Positions 44,280 to 52,771 of a stretch of 64,000 bases of DNA are shown piece by piece. Every line of letters begins with the position of its first letter. Position 1 is the first letter of the stretch. A model generated the notes under the pieces. It had not been told where the DNA came from, made no database searches, and was given only the letters and a program-made list of their open reading frames with translations. The position numbers and the translations under genes are program-made. Location of the stretch: NCBI RefSeq assembly GCF_004798935.1, contig NZ_RAHT01000006.1, positions 124,001-188,000 of the forward strand. The letters are read 5' to 3'. This DNA is from Ningiella ruwaisensis. GTDB lineage: Bacteria; Pseudomonadota; Gammaproteobacteria; Enterobacterales; Alteromonadaceae.

Positions 44280-45587
44280 TTAGTTATTACCAGCACGCTG
44301 TTGAATGTCATCCAATCGTCGCCGCACGTAGTCCAAATGATGTTGAGCAGTGTAGGCCTGTTTTCGATAGATGTTCGGAAGATTTGCCTGCAACAAGGAA
44401 ATCTCTATGTCGTCCAGCTCTTTGCGCAGACCGAGCAACTGCTCTTCTGTAAGAGATTCACCTTCAGAAGCCAGTTTTTTATCAATTTCGTGAACGCGAG
44501 CGTAGTGACGATATACACGTCTATTAAACACCGCACTGTATATGATCGGAAGAACTTTAAAAATCGGCAACAATAATAAAATAAGAGGGATGAGAAAAAG
44601 CAAGATGCGATTAAATTGCGCCACTATCCAGTAAGGTAAAAACGCCTCCAGTGGACTAAAGCCATTTTCAAACAGGTCTACGGCAAGTTTATCTGTTTCA
44701 ATACCAAGGTCATTGGTAGAAGGATACAAACTATCGGCAGGGATTATGTTTCCGCCACCATGCACTTCAATTACCGCCTTAACGAGTCGATTGACTATTG
44801 CGGGGTGAAGGTCTTTTTTACTGACTAATCGAGCGACCAAGGCAATCATGTTTAAGTCGCTCTCGGGAAGCGGTCTCTGATAATTGAGTGAACCAGAAGG
44901 TAAGCGGATATATTTGGCACCTGGTATTCTGATAGCCAAGGTTTCACTGTGAGCAAGCGATATCAATTGCAATTGAGGGTCATCTAAAAGCGGAGCCAGA
45001 TAGCTTGCGCTGACCGGAGCAACAAAAAGCGCAAGATCAAGCTCACCATTTAACAATGCTGACGCGGAGTCATCGCTACTTAAAGCAAGCGTATTACTTC
45101 CGGTAAGACCCATCGCTCCGGTAATCTCAGCAACGAATTCAACGATGATACGCGTTCCCCCTCCCTTAGCCCCGGAAGACAGCGAAATGCTATCCCAGGT
45201 GTTTGGATTGTTATCAACCTCTGGCCTTGCAAAAATCCATAGTGGCTCAACCTGAACGGAGGCGATGCCTGAAATGTCGTTTGGAATAGTCACACCGCCT
45301 TGCACCAATGCGAGGTCTACCGCATCTTCCTGAGCCAGTTTTGAAATATTTTCGACTGAGCCATTGGTTTCAAGGATAGTAAGCTCAATATCATCACGTG
45401 CGAGAATATCGCGATATTGGACTGCATAGTCATAATATGCAGATCCAGGTTTTCCTGCTGCGATAGTAATTTGTTGAGGGGGATATAAATTGAGCTGCTG
45501 AAGTACATAAGTAATGGCGCCCGCAAGAAGAGACAGCAGTAAAACAAAAATGATTATAAAAGGCAGAAATCGCATCAGGGTTTTCAT
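44280..45587 (-). CDS. TAXI-family TRAP solute-receptor-like membrane protein
   Basis: 435 residues from the ATG at 45587. An N-terminal membrane anchor (FLPFIIIFVLLLSLLAGAI) leads into a periplasmic TAXI-type binding domain (ITIAAGKPGSAYYDYAVQYRDIL; SGAKGGGTRIIVEFVAEITG). A second membrane segment follows near residue 325 (LLFLIPLILLLLPIF) and then a cytoplasmic coiled tail rich in Glu, Arg and Leu. No TRAP permease gene lies nearby, so it is more likely a sensor or anchored receptor than part of a conventional transporter. Substrate unknown. About 200 bases separate it from the isoprenoid synthase gene. Confidence 0.78.
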   Translation of the reverse strand: MKTLMRFLPFIIIFVLLLSLLAGAITYVLQQLNLYPPQQITIAAGKPGSAYYDYAVQYRDILARDDIELTILETNGSVENISKLAQEDAVDLALVQGGVTIPNDISGIASVQVEPLWIFARPEVDNNPNTWDSISLSSGAKGGGTRIIVEFVAEITGAMGLTGSNTLALSSDDSASALLNGELDLALFVAPVSASYLAPLLDDPQLQLISLAHSETLAIRIPGAKYIRLPSGSLNYQRPLPESDLNMIALVARLVSKKDLHPAIVNRLVKAVIEVHGGGNIIPADSLYPSTNDLGIETDKLAVDLFENGFSPLEAFLPYWIVAQFNRILLFLIPLILLLLPIFKVLPIIYSAVFNRRVYRHYARVHEIDKKLASEGESLTEEQLLGLRKELDDIEISLLQANLPNIYRKQAYTAQHHLDYVRRRLDDIQQRAGNN

Positions 45588-45939
45588 GGTTTTATCCGTA
45601 CGCCATAAGCTATGGTTGCGATAGTCACGACTCGTTATTAAATAACATACAAGGTGCAACATTCACTATGCAATCTAGAAGTGACTAATTTACCGCGTCA
45701 TGATTAATGTTGCTATGCTTTTTGTTTTCAAAATAACGCCGCACGCTCCTTGATGAATTTATTTTCCAAAAAAATTTTGGCTTTGGTGCTTGAAGTTTAA
45801 ACAAACGTAAAGCTGGAACAGGTAAAAAACAGGTATGTAAGACTAAAAATTGAGTATTAATACTCAATTAATCATTGTTGCGTTGCCTCTACACTGGATG
45901 AACTGACAAAAAATCCAAAACATAAAACACGGAGGCATT
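45588..45939. promoter_or_regulatory. Divergent upstream region with a perfect palindrome
   Basis: About 350 bases between divergent genes. The chief signal is the perfect 22-bp palindrome at 45848-45869. No convincing small gene is seen. Confidence 0.5.
45848..45869. promoter_or_regulatory. Perfect 22-bp palindrome, candidate operator
   Basis: Half-site AATTGAGTATT followed at once by its exact reverse complement, with no spacer. It lies about 70 bases before the PEP-CTERM-like gene at 45940, where a regulator or -10/-35 overlap would be expected. Confidence 0.55.
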
Positions 45940-46692
45940 ATGCGCACGGTCCTATCTATATCATTTCTTCTTCTTTTACTACTTAGCCCCACAAGTAAAG
46001 CTGTTCTTATCAATGCTGGTGATACCGCATTTTTAGCGGGTACAACTTCGGCTGCAAATCCCGATTTAGACGGCACAGTGATTCTGAATAACTCAGCGTC
46101 TGATGTATTATTTCTTTTAGAGCCTGCACTTTTCATCGCAGGCAGTGTTCGCAATCGAGTGGTTCGTTCTACTAATACGGGAAATCTGATTTTTATGCCA
46201 CGGTTTGAAAACCCGGTAAACGTGACAGCAAGCAATTTTCTAATTGATAGCGTTGAATTTTTTGGTTTTGGTGATTTTATGACCGATATCGATTACCGCG
46301 TTGACGGTTTGGGTGATCGAGGGCCAAACCAGGCGACTCGTTCTGCTGATGGCGACCTGTTAAGCTTTGATTTCTTATTTCCTTTGGTCATTGGCAATCT
46401 AGTTGGAGAACCTCAAGAAACCAGTCGATTCTTTAGTATCGAAACCGACGCAACTGACTACTCTCTAGATGGGAGAATACTGGTTCATGGGCGGCATCCT
46501 GATTTCGCGTCAGGTACGTTTACCTTAAGCTTTGATAATATCGCAGTACCGACCTTCTCAAGCGTTGATGGCCCATCACATATCGCAATTTTCCTTGGCC
46601 TGATTTTGCTGATTTATACCCTTAAGAAGGAACGAGACGAACAAGCATACTATCGCCAACAGCGGGGTTCACTGATAGACTGTGGCGGATAG
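45940..46692 (+). CDS. Secreted protein with PEP-CTERM-like tail
   Basis: 250 residues. The ATG has an excellent GGAGG site. A Sec signal (ISFLLLLLLSPTSKA) leads to a beta-rich body with little Cys. Near the C-terminus VDGPSHIAIFLGLILLIYTLKKERDE has the Pro motif, hydrophobic helix and basic cluster of a PEP-CTERM-type sorting tail. About twenty further residues, ending LIDCGG, follow, which is longer than usual and may mean that the original stop was lost. Function unknown. It converges with the PAP2 gene. Confidence 0.65.
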   Translation: MRTVLSISFLLLLLLSPTSKAVLINAGDTAFLAGTTSAANPDLDGTVILNNSASDVLFLLEPALFIAGSVRNRVVRSTNTGNLIFMPRFENPVNVTASNFLIDSVEFFGFGDFMTDIDYRVDGLGDRGPNQATRSADGDLLSFDFLFPLVIGNLVGEPQETSRFFSIETDATDYSLDGRILVHGRHPDFASGTFTLSFDNIAVPTFSSVDGPSHIAIFLGLILLIYTLKKERDEQAYYRQQRGSLIDCGG

Positions 46693-46736
46693 AGTTTTGC
46701 TTAAACACAGTTCGCCGTCCCGATGGAGGAGCGCAA

Positions 46737-47480
46737 TTATTCTGAAGGTGTTGTTGTTTTTGATTTCAACCAATACCACAGAGCAAGCACCAGCGCTGCT
46801 CCCAGCGTCCATCCAGCAATAACGTCGGTTGCCCAGTGTACGCCGAGATATAATCGGCTCACACCAACGGCCGCTATAATAATTATTGTACTCACCCACA
46901 AGGTGACTTTTTGGCTTTTATTGTTAAGCGACTGGCTGAAGATCAGGCTCATTGCAGAAAAGATCGTGATGGTCATCAAGGCATGGGCACTTGGAAAACT
47001 CTGCGAATACACCTCTACCTCGCTTGAAATTAGCTGCGGGCGATTTCTGGAAAAAAAATACTTCAGTGAGAAGCTTAAGGCCCAACTGCCGATAGCGCTA
47101 AACAAAATAAACCAGGCTTCTCGCTTGTTTTCACCGAATACTTTTATCAGCATTAAAACAAACGAAATACTAAACAGCCACACAATGCTTCCCAACGCAG
47201 TGACATCCCTGGCAGTTTCAGATAACCAATGCGGTCCAATCGCGATACTCAAGTCATCCGCATTGCGCATCATCAGTAAAAGTGCTTCATCCAACTGCGC
47301 CGTTTTACCTGACATCACCAGAATGCTCAGCACTATAAATAGTCCAATTAGGCCAGCTATCCAGATCAAATACTTTTTTCCGCTAGATTTTTGATTGTGA
47401 TCATTCGTCATATGAACTAAAGGTTTCTTCTGTTTAACACTGATTAATAGTCTACACGTGCCAAGGCGATTTTCTAGCAC
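46737..47480 (-). CDS. PAP2-family membrane phosphatase
   Basis: 247 residues from the GTG at 47480, or about 224 from the ATG at 47411. Six membrane helices and the three PAP2 motifs: KYFFSRNRP (KX6RP), FPSAH and SRLYLGVHWATD (SRX5HX3D). It belongs with lipid-phosphate or undecaprenyl-pyrophosphate phosphatases of the PgpB type and acts at the periplasmic face of the inner membrane. The 47480 start overlaps the end of the sialidase-like gene, so the genes are translated from one message. Confidence 0.86.
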   Translation of the reverse strand: MLENRLGTCRLLISVKQKKPLVHMTNDHNQKSSGKKYLIWIAGLIGLFIVLSILVMSGKTAQLDEALLLMMRNADDLSIAIGPHWLSETARDVTALGSIVWLFSISFVLMLIKVFGENKREAWFILFSAIGSWALSFSLKYFFSRNRPQLISSEVEVYSQSFPSAHALMTITIFSAMSLIFSQSLNNKSQKVTLWVSTIIIIAAVGVSRLYLGVHWATDVIAGWTLGAALVLALWYWLKSKTTTPSE

Positions 47481-48490
47481 TGCTCACTATTTGTCCAGGT
47501 AACAAACACACTGTTGTCTACCACTGCAATATCTGGAAACCCACTTTCGTCTGAGGTCGCAAGTTTGACTTGATGAATTTGATCTTTGCCCGTAAACCAA
47601 GCGAAAGCAACATTGTTATTCTTGGCTTGGATCACGGGCCCATTGACTGGACACCCTGCGATTTCCCATCCATCCGTATGCACTGGGACTGGGTCAGTCC
47701 ACACATCATCAATTGAGCGGGTAATAAAAATATCTCTGACCTCATGGGTCGACCTATTTCGGTAGACAACCGCCGGACCTTTTGCTGTTAAGGCTGTACT
47801 AGTTTGACAGCATTCGCATACTCGGTCATCAAGCTGCCATCGATTAACTGCAGCGCCTGCAAAAGTAAATTCTCCCGCTCTAAGCGTCATAGCGCCTGCA
47901 TGACCATGGCCATTATCATGGTTATTATTATGGCCGTCGGTATCCTTATGGCTATCCGTTCCACTTGACGCTTTTGTATTTCTACCATCTAGCCAGCTAA
48001 CCAGCGTGTTGCCATTATCTAAAGGAATCATGCTGACAAATCCATGTTCGGCAGTTACTCCATCATTGTGAGCGGTGAACGGTGTAAGCCATGTTAAACC
48101 ATTGTCAGAGGAGAAAGTTAACTTCACATCGTAATCATATGAGCCTGGTCCGCTTTTTTGCAAAAAATGCGCAGTAACAAGATTTTTATTTTTAATAACT
48201 GAGGGAAAATCAGCCCAATTGTTGAACCAATTACTGCCACTGACAACGGAAATAGCTCCCTGCCAAGTGCTACCATCTTCATCAAGTTGAGCAAAATATA
48301 GAGTGGAAAGGGTCTTTTCTGGGTTTTGCGCAACCCACGACAAATAAACCTTACCTTCATCATCCGTGAACACCCGTGAAAAACTTGTCCGTTCACCTGC
48401 AGGCGTATTCAGTATATGTACTTTTTTTTGCGCATTACTTGGAAAGGAAAAGCCTATAGCTAACGCAACCAGCAAAATAAAATGTTTCAA
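47474..48490 (-). CDS. Sialidase-like (BNR) secreted protein, apparently shortened
   Basis: 338 residues with a Sec signal (MKHFILLVALAIGFSFPSNA). Beta-propeller of the sialidase superfamily: Asp-box LTFSSDNGLTW, WADFPSVI, and the RVCECCQTSTA cysteine motif common in this group. Between residues about 170 and 200 is a His/Asp-rich insert (HKDTDGHNNNHDNGHGHAG) likely to bind metal. The end passes from HQVKLATS straight to DESGFPDIAVV and stops soon after, where relatives have about sixty more residues; an in-frame deletion is likely. Hydrolase activity is doubtful. Overlaps the TlpA-type gene by four bases. Confidence 0.68.
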   Translation of the reverse strand: MKHFILLVALAIGFSFPSNAQKKVHILNTPAGERTSFSRVFTDDEGKVYLSWVAQNPEKTLSTLYFAQLDEDGSTWQGAISVVSGSNWFNNWADFPSVIKNKNLVTAHFLQKSGPGSYDYDVKLTFSSDNGLTWLTPFTAHNDGVTAEHGFVSMIPLDNGNTLVSWLDGRNTKASSGTDSHKDTDGHNNNHDNGHGHAGAMTLRAGEFTFAGAAVNRWQLDDRVCECCQTSTALTAKGPAVVYRNRSTHEVRDIFITRSIDDVWTDPVPVHTDGWEIAGCPVNGPVIQAKNNNVAFAWFTGKDQIHQVKLATSDESGFPDIAVVDNSVFVTWTNSEQC

Positions 48491-49020
48491 GGCGTCACCA
48501 TTCGCTCATTATTTATTAATTCATTGACTTTAAATTTCGGATTTACATGTTCCATGGCTGCAAAAATACTTTCGAGATTTTGTTTACCAATCAAACTAAC
48601 TTTAACCTCACCAGTAGGCGAAACAATATAAGTCGCTGGCAGTGCAGCAGGCATTTTTAAGTTGATTGACGCTTGTTGGCGTGCATCCATCTGAGGAAAG
48701 CGAATATTAAGGCTGTTAATTGCATCGTCTAACTCTGCCCCTTCAATACCATCGTAATTGATGCCTAAGACTTCAATCTGGCTAGAAGCAAGCATATCTG
48801 AAAGGCGATTCAATGCAGGGATTTCTTCTCGACAGGGCTTACACCATTGCGCCCACAAGTTAACAATCATCCACTTGCCTTGCTCTTGTTGTGCTTGTTG
48901 CTGCACGTCAGCTGCGGCGTGGACACAATAAGAAATACCTAGCAGAAATAGAACCGTTGATTTTGTAAGAGTAGGCATTAGCATGAAATTAAAGTTGCTC
49001 ATATCGCGAATATTTATCAA
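48487..49020 (-). CDS. TlpA-type thioredoxin-fold protein
   Basis: 177 residues in the longest frame; the signal peptide is probably MPTLTKSTVLFLLGISYCVHA, starting at 48978. The redox motif is WCKPC in LWAQWCKPCREEIPAL, followed by LPATYIVSPTGEV with the cis-Pro region. It acts in the periplasm as a disulfide reductant. It overlaps by four bases the sialidase-like gene that encodes the CECC motif, so it may reduce or metallate that partner. This is inference from neighbourhood. Confidence 0.85.
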   Translation of the reverse strand: MINIRDMSNFNFMLMPTLTKSTVLFLLGISYCVHAAADVQQQAQQEQGKWMIVNLWAQWCKPCREEIPALNRLSDMLASSQIEVLGINYDGIEGAELDDAINSLNIRFPQMDARQQASINLKMPAALPATYIVSPTGEVKVSLIGKQNLESIFAAMEHVNPKFKVNELINNERMVTP

Positions 49021-49169
49021 TCGATTTTTGATTACAGTACTATTGTAAGGTCAAGCTAGCAAGATGTGAGAGGTTATGCTTCATTTTTAGTTGACCTTTG
49101 CTAGATTCAGGCTTATCCGCCCAAAAGACTTAATGTCTGTACTTAATAACAATCATGAAAAAGGATGCT

Positions 49170-51248
49170 TCAGCGAACCTCACGTGAAGTGCCATCTCGT
49201 TGATTAATGTGGCGGTTGAGCACGCGCGCCAAGTACTTATTCGGATTGTTTCGCACTTGTTTATCTAGATTGATAGCGGCTTGAATTTGCGTATCATACT
49301 CGGTGGTATCAACATTTAGCTCATCCAATATTTGCGCCGCATGCAATCGTAGCCACACATTCTCATGGGATAAATCGCCTATTAATTCTGGCAAACAGCG
49401 CGTATCGCCATTGATGAGGCTAAGTTTAATAGCCTGCTGTTTCACAATGTCATGTGAACGCATGGCTTGAGAAATGATTTGTTGCAAGAATTGCTGGCGC
49501 GATTCATCCGCCATGTTTTGCATAGCAGCAAACTCCAAAAACCAATATTGCGCGCTTATACTTTTTGGAAAATCCGCCGTATCCATTTCACCGTTTTGAA
49601 ACATTGGTCCTTTAAGTATCTGGTCGTGAAAGGCGTATAACTCCTCGAGTGTCTGCGTCATTTCGGGCTTTTGTCTGACGTATTCATAAATACTAGTTTG
49701 TTCTTGTGATTCAATTTCTCGCATGAGCGCTTCAGGAATAAGCATGAGATCCTGCGTTTCGTTTCGCCAATCGATATGGGCTTGCCTCAAGCGCAAAAGA
49801 ACGTCTCGATAGTCAGGGTTGAACGCGAGGTTATTTGATTGGTTTGGGTCCTCTCCAATGTCATAAAGCTCTTCTTTTGGTTTGTATAAATCGCTTAGCA
49901 AAGACATCAAATAAGGCGAAAGCTCCTTTGCACCAAATTTCTGTCGCATAACCTTCATCAACTCGCCTTGTTCAGCGGTATTCATAAACTGTAAATAAGG
50001 TTTGTTAAATTGATAATTTCGAACGTAATGAAAGTGCTCATCAGTTACGGTTCTTATCATGTCGTATCGCTCATCCATACGATCGCGGTGCGCAAAAACA
50101 TATTGTCTGGGCGACCAAGCTTCATTTTTTTTCGGCTTAAACGATTTGCCTTGCAAAAATGGTGGCGCTTTAATACCGATTATGTCCAACATTGTGGGGT
50201 ACAAATCAATAAGTGACACCAACTCTCGAGTCCGTTCGCCAGCTTCATGATAAAAATGAGATTTAAATTCATCTGGAACAGAAACAATCAGTGGAATGTG
50301 CAAACCCGATAAATAAGGCCAACGTTTTGCGCGAACAAAACCCGCACCGTGATCACTCCAAAACACGATAATGGTATTGTCGAGGAGATCTGCTTTCTTA
50401 AGCTCTTCAATGATTTGCCCTACTCTAACATCTGTGGCGTGCATATTGTCGTAGTATCGAGCCCAAGCCTTTCTAAATTCAGGTGTATCTGGGTGAAAAG
50501 GTGGGATGCTTACATCTTCTGGACGGGTAAATTTAAGCTTATCGCCTTGCATATTTTTTAATAAGTCAACATTTTCGGCGTATCGCGACTCATTCCAGAT
50601 TCGGCTTTCATGACTGGTGGTGAGATTAAATACGGCAAAAAAAGGCGCGCTTGGGTTGGGATTATTGCGCCAATGTGCGCTTTCACTGCTCTCATTCCAC
50701 GCATTTTTAGGCGTTTTAAAGTTGTAATCTTCTTTTACGTTGTTGGTAGTGTAATACCCATGTTCTTGCAAAATTTGAGGTAGCAATTGCACATTGTCGG
50801 GTAAGGTCCCCTGCCCGCGCATGTGCGCTGTGCCAAGTGACGTCGCATAAACACCAGCTATTATCGCTGAGCGACTTGGGGCACACACTGGCGCAGTCGC
50901 ATAGGCATTTTCGTAAAGCAAGCCACGCGACGCAAGGGCATCTATATTCGGTGTTTCTGCAAGCTGATCGCCGTAAGCACCGATATTGGCGCTCGCATCT
51001 TCTATAGATATCCACACGATGTTGGGTTTTTGTGCATCCTGCAGCGTGGATGCACTATTATTACCACTATATTTAACGCTCTGACTACTACCTGTTGAAA
51101 TGTCGGTTTGAGGCTTCTCTGGCTTCTTTGGCGGCGCTGGATTATCAGCGCATGCAGACAAGCACAAAAACAAGGCCACAAGCAGGCTGTTGCAAAATAA
51201 AGCACTTGGCGTTGAAGCTATTTTGAAAGGCGTGTGATTAAGCATCAA
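49170..51248 (-). CDS. Sulfatase lipoprotein (family S1, Cys-type)
   Basis: 692 residues. Lipobox LSAC near residue 33 anchors it to a membrane. Sulfatase domain: NIVWISIEDASANIGAYG (metal Asp), formylglycine motif CAPSRSAIIAG, FWSDHGAGFVRAKRWPY with the second Asp-His, and a C-terminal subdomain. The last 150 residues are helical, resembling HEAT-type repeats (LRLHAAQILDELNVDTTEY). Overall like N-sulfoglucosamine-type sulfatases, but subfamily is not certain. Acts on sulfated sugars from algal or animal glycans. It is read with the GH28 and (alpha/alpha)6 genes upstream. Confidence 0.9.
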   Translation of the reverse strand: MMLNHTPFKIASTPSALFCNSLLVALFLCLSACADNPAPPKKPEKPQTDISTGSSQSVKYSGNNSASTLQDAQKPNIVWISIEDASANIGAYGDQLAETPNIDALASRGLLYENAYATAPVCAPSRSAIIAGVYATSLGTAHMRGQGTLPDNVQLLPQILQEHGYYTTNNVKEDYNFKTPKNAWNESSESAHWRNNPNPSAPFFAVFNLTTSHESRIWNESRYAENVDLLKNMQGDKLKFTRPEDVSIPPFHPDTPEFRKAWARYYDNMHATDVRVGQIIEELKKADLLDNTIIVFWSDHGAGFVRAKRWPYLSGLHIPLIVSVPDEFKSHFYHEAGERTRELVSLIDLYPTMLDIIGIKAPPFLQGKSFKPKKNEAWSPRQYVFAHRDRMDERYDMIRTVTDEHFHYVRNYQFNKPYLQFMNTAEQGELMKVMRQKFGAKELSPYLMSLLSDLYKPKEELYDIGEDPNQSNNLAFNPDYRDVLLRLRQAHIDWRNETQDLMLIPEALMREIESQEQTSIYEYVRQKPEMTQTLEELYAFHDQILKGPMFQNGEMDTADFPKSISAQYWFLEFAAMQNMADESRQQFLQQIISQAMRSHDIVKQQAIKLSLINGDTRCLPELIGDLSHENVWLRLHAAQILDELNVDTTEYDTQIQAAINLDKQVRNNPNKYLARVLNRHINQRDGTSREVR

Positions 51249-51343
51249 TAAAAAACGCCTTTTTTAAATTATTTCCCATCATATTGCGTGCTCCTGCTGC
51301 TTTATTTGCCTGGCATTTTTTGTCCCGAACTCTTTTCATTGTA

Positions 51344-52759
51344 TTAAGATTGTAAGTTAGCTTGTTCCGGGAAGCTGCGGTAGTACTGACTTAAAAAGCG
51401 CAAACCAAATGAGGTAGCAATGCCGCGCACAGCGATTTGAAAGCGTCCATCTCGTCGTTTACGACGCGTCTCTAAAAAGCCGCCTCGAAGGTTTTCATCT
51501 GCATGGTCTTCGGGAAAGCGATTTTCCATTACGAATTGCACAGCTGCTTTAATATTATCGTCAAACTCAGAGGTACCAGTACGTGCTTTAAGTTCCATCC
51601 ATTGCAATGCCGCAAAAGAAACTGCCGATCCAGTAATACTGTCCTCAAGGTTCGATACATCAGTAAACTGAAAATAATAGAGCTCACCCAATCGGTTAAT
51701 TTCCTGAAGCTTTGCCATAAATTGCATCGTGCGCATTGCAGCTTCCATGTAACCTTTGCCTTGCACATAGTCCTCGCATCTAAGTAAACTCTCGGCATAC
51801 CAGATATTAAATCTTGGGTGTAAACGATTAAGCGCGGGATTATTTGGTTCATAATCTAACCACAAACCAAACTCATCTTGTTTTTCAACAAGCGAATCAC
51901 ACAAGGCTAAGTGCACTTCCAAGTGACGCTCGTCACCGGTAAATTCATACATGTCGCGAAACAAATAACCTTCATTATTTGGCCGAGCCACTTCATGTAA
52001 GGTAATTTTGCCGTCTTCATTGTGCTGTCCGTGAGGACTCTTATCCTTCCAGATTTCACCGGTTTCTGGGTCTACAATGTTGTAAATTAATCCTTCTTCT
52101 TTGATATACAAATTGTCAATTGCCCAATTTCCGGCATCGGTAGCCACCTGAGCATAATCAAGTCTGTTTAATTCTCTGGCAAGTTCGAACACGCCGTTAC
52201 TTCCATCGGATATTGTCGTAAAGTTAATATAGTCACCCACGCGATCACCGTGCTCAGCGCGCAAAAATCCTTTTAAAACAGGATGATCGGTGTAGGTCAA
52301 GCTTATCCACCAATCAGCTGCTCTCTTAGCGTTGTCTATCAAGCTTTGTTCACCCGTAACGCGATACGCTTCTGTTAAACCAAAAATCGCCTGTCCGGTA
52401 TGCCACGCGGGCTCATACTGACGCCATTTGCCCGTAACCCAATCGTAGTCCCCTTGTGAGCGACCGAGATCATCTAATACCACATTGCCTATATAAGCAC
52501 CGCCAGATAAAAGAGCCTGCCTTATTTCATCTTGACTGTATTTTGTTTCAACATGAGCAAGCTTTGGGTCATAGGCAGGACTGACAGGCTTAACCGAAGT
52601 AGGCGCTAAGCGATTCATTTGCTCGGATGACTGTTGAGAACAGGCTGTTGTGCTGACACTCAGTGATATCGCTAAAAATAACGAATAAGCAAAACGTTTA
52701 GCTTGCAGTGCATGAACTACTGTATTTTGATGTGATTGCATGTATATCTCGTTTTTCAT
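51344..52759 (-). CDS. (Alpha/alpha)6-type lipoprotein, probable glycan-degrading enzyme
   Basis: 471 residues. Lipoprotein signal with lipobox STTAC near residue 40. The body is helical with recurring Trp and aromatic segments (WHTGQAIFGLTEAYRVTGEQ, AADWWISLTY, NNEGYLFRDMYEFTGDERH, AVRGIATSFGLRFLSQYYR), which suggests an (alpha/alpha)6 toroid as in GH88/GH105 unsaturated uronyl hydrolases or uronyl epimerases. I cannot fix the family or catalytic residues. It lies 12 bases after the GH28 gene and 95 before the sulfatase gene. A role in trimming unsaturated uronate ends would fit. Confidence 0.65.
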   Translation of the reverse strand: MKNEIYMQSHQNTVVHALQAKRFAYSLFLAISLSVSTTACSQQSSEQMNRLAPTSVKPVSPAYDPKLAHVETKYSQDEIRQALLSGGAYIGNVVLDDLGRSQGDYDWVTGKWRQYEPAWHTGQAIFGLTEAYRVTGEQSLIDNAKRAADWWISLTYTDHPVLKGFLRAEHGDRVGDYINFTTISDGSNGVFELARELNRLDYAQVATDAGNWAIDNLYIKEEGLIYNIVDPETGEIWKDKSPHGQHNEDGKITLHEVARPNNEGYLFRDMYEFTGDERHLEVHLALCDSLVEKQDEFGLWLDYEPNNPALNRLHPRFNIWYAESLLRCEDYVQGKGYMEAAMRTMQFMAKLQEINRLGELYYFQFTDVSNLEDSITGSAVSFAALQWMELKARTGTSEFDDNIKAAVQFVMENRFPEDHADENLRGGFLETRRKRRDGRFQIAVRGIATSFGLRFLSQYYRSFPEQANLQS

Positions 52760-52771
52760 GTTTAGACGTCT

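Noticed and set aside
45685-45867. 60-residue frame upstream of the TAXI gene
   Set aside because: Lies over the palindrome region and shows no conserved character or ribosome-binding site.
46723-47394. 223-residue frame antisense to the PAP2 gene
   Set aside because: The opposite strand carries all three PAP2 motifs; this frame has no recognisable features.
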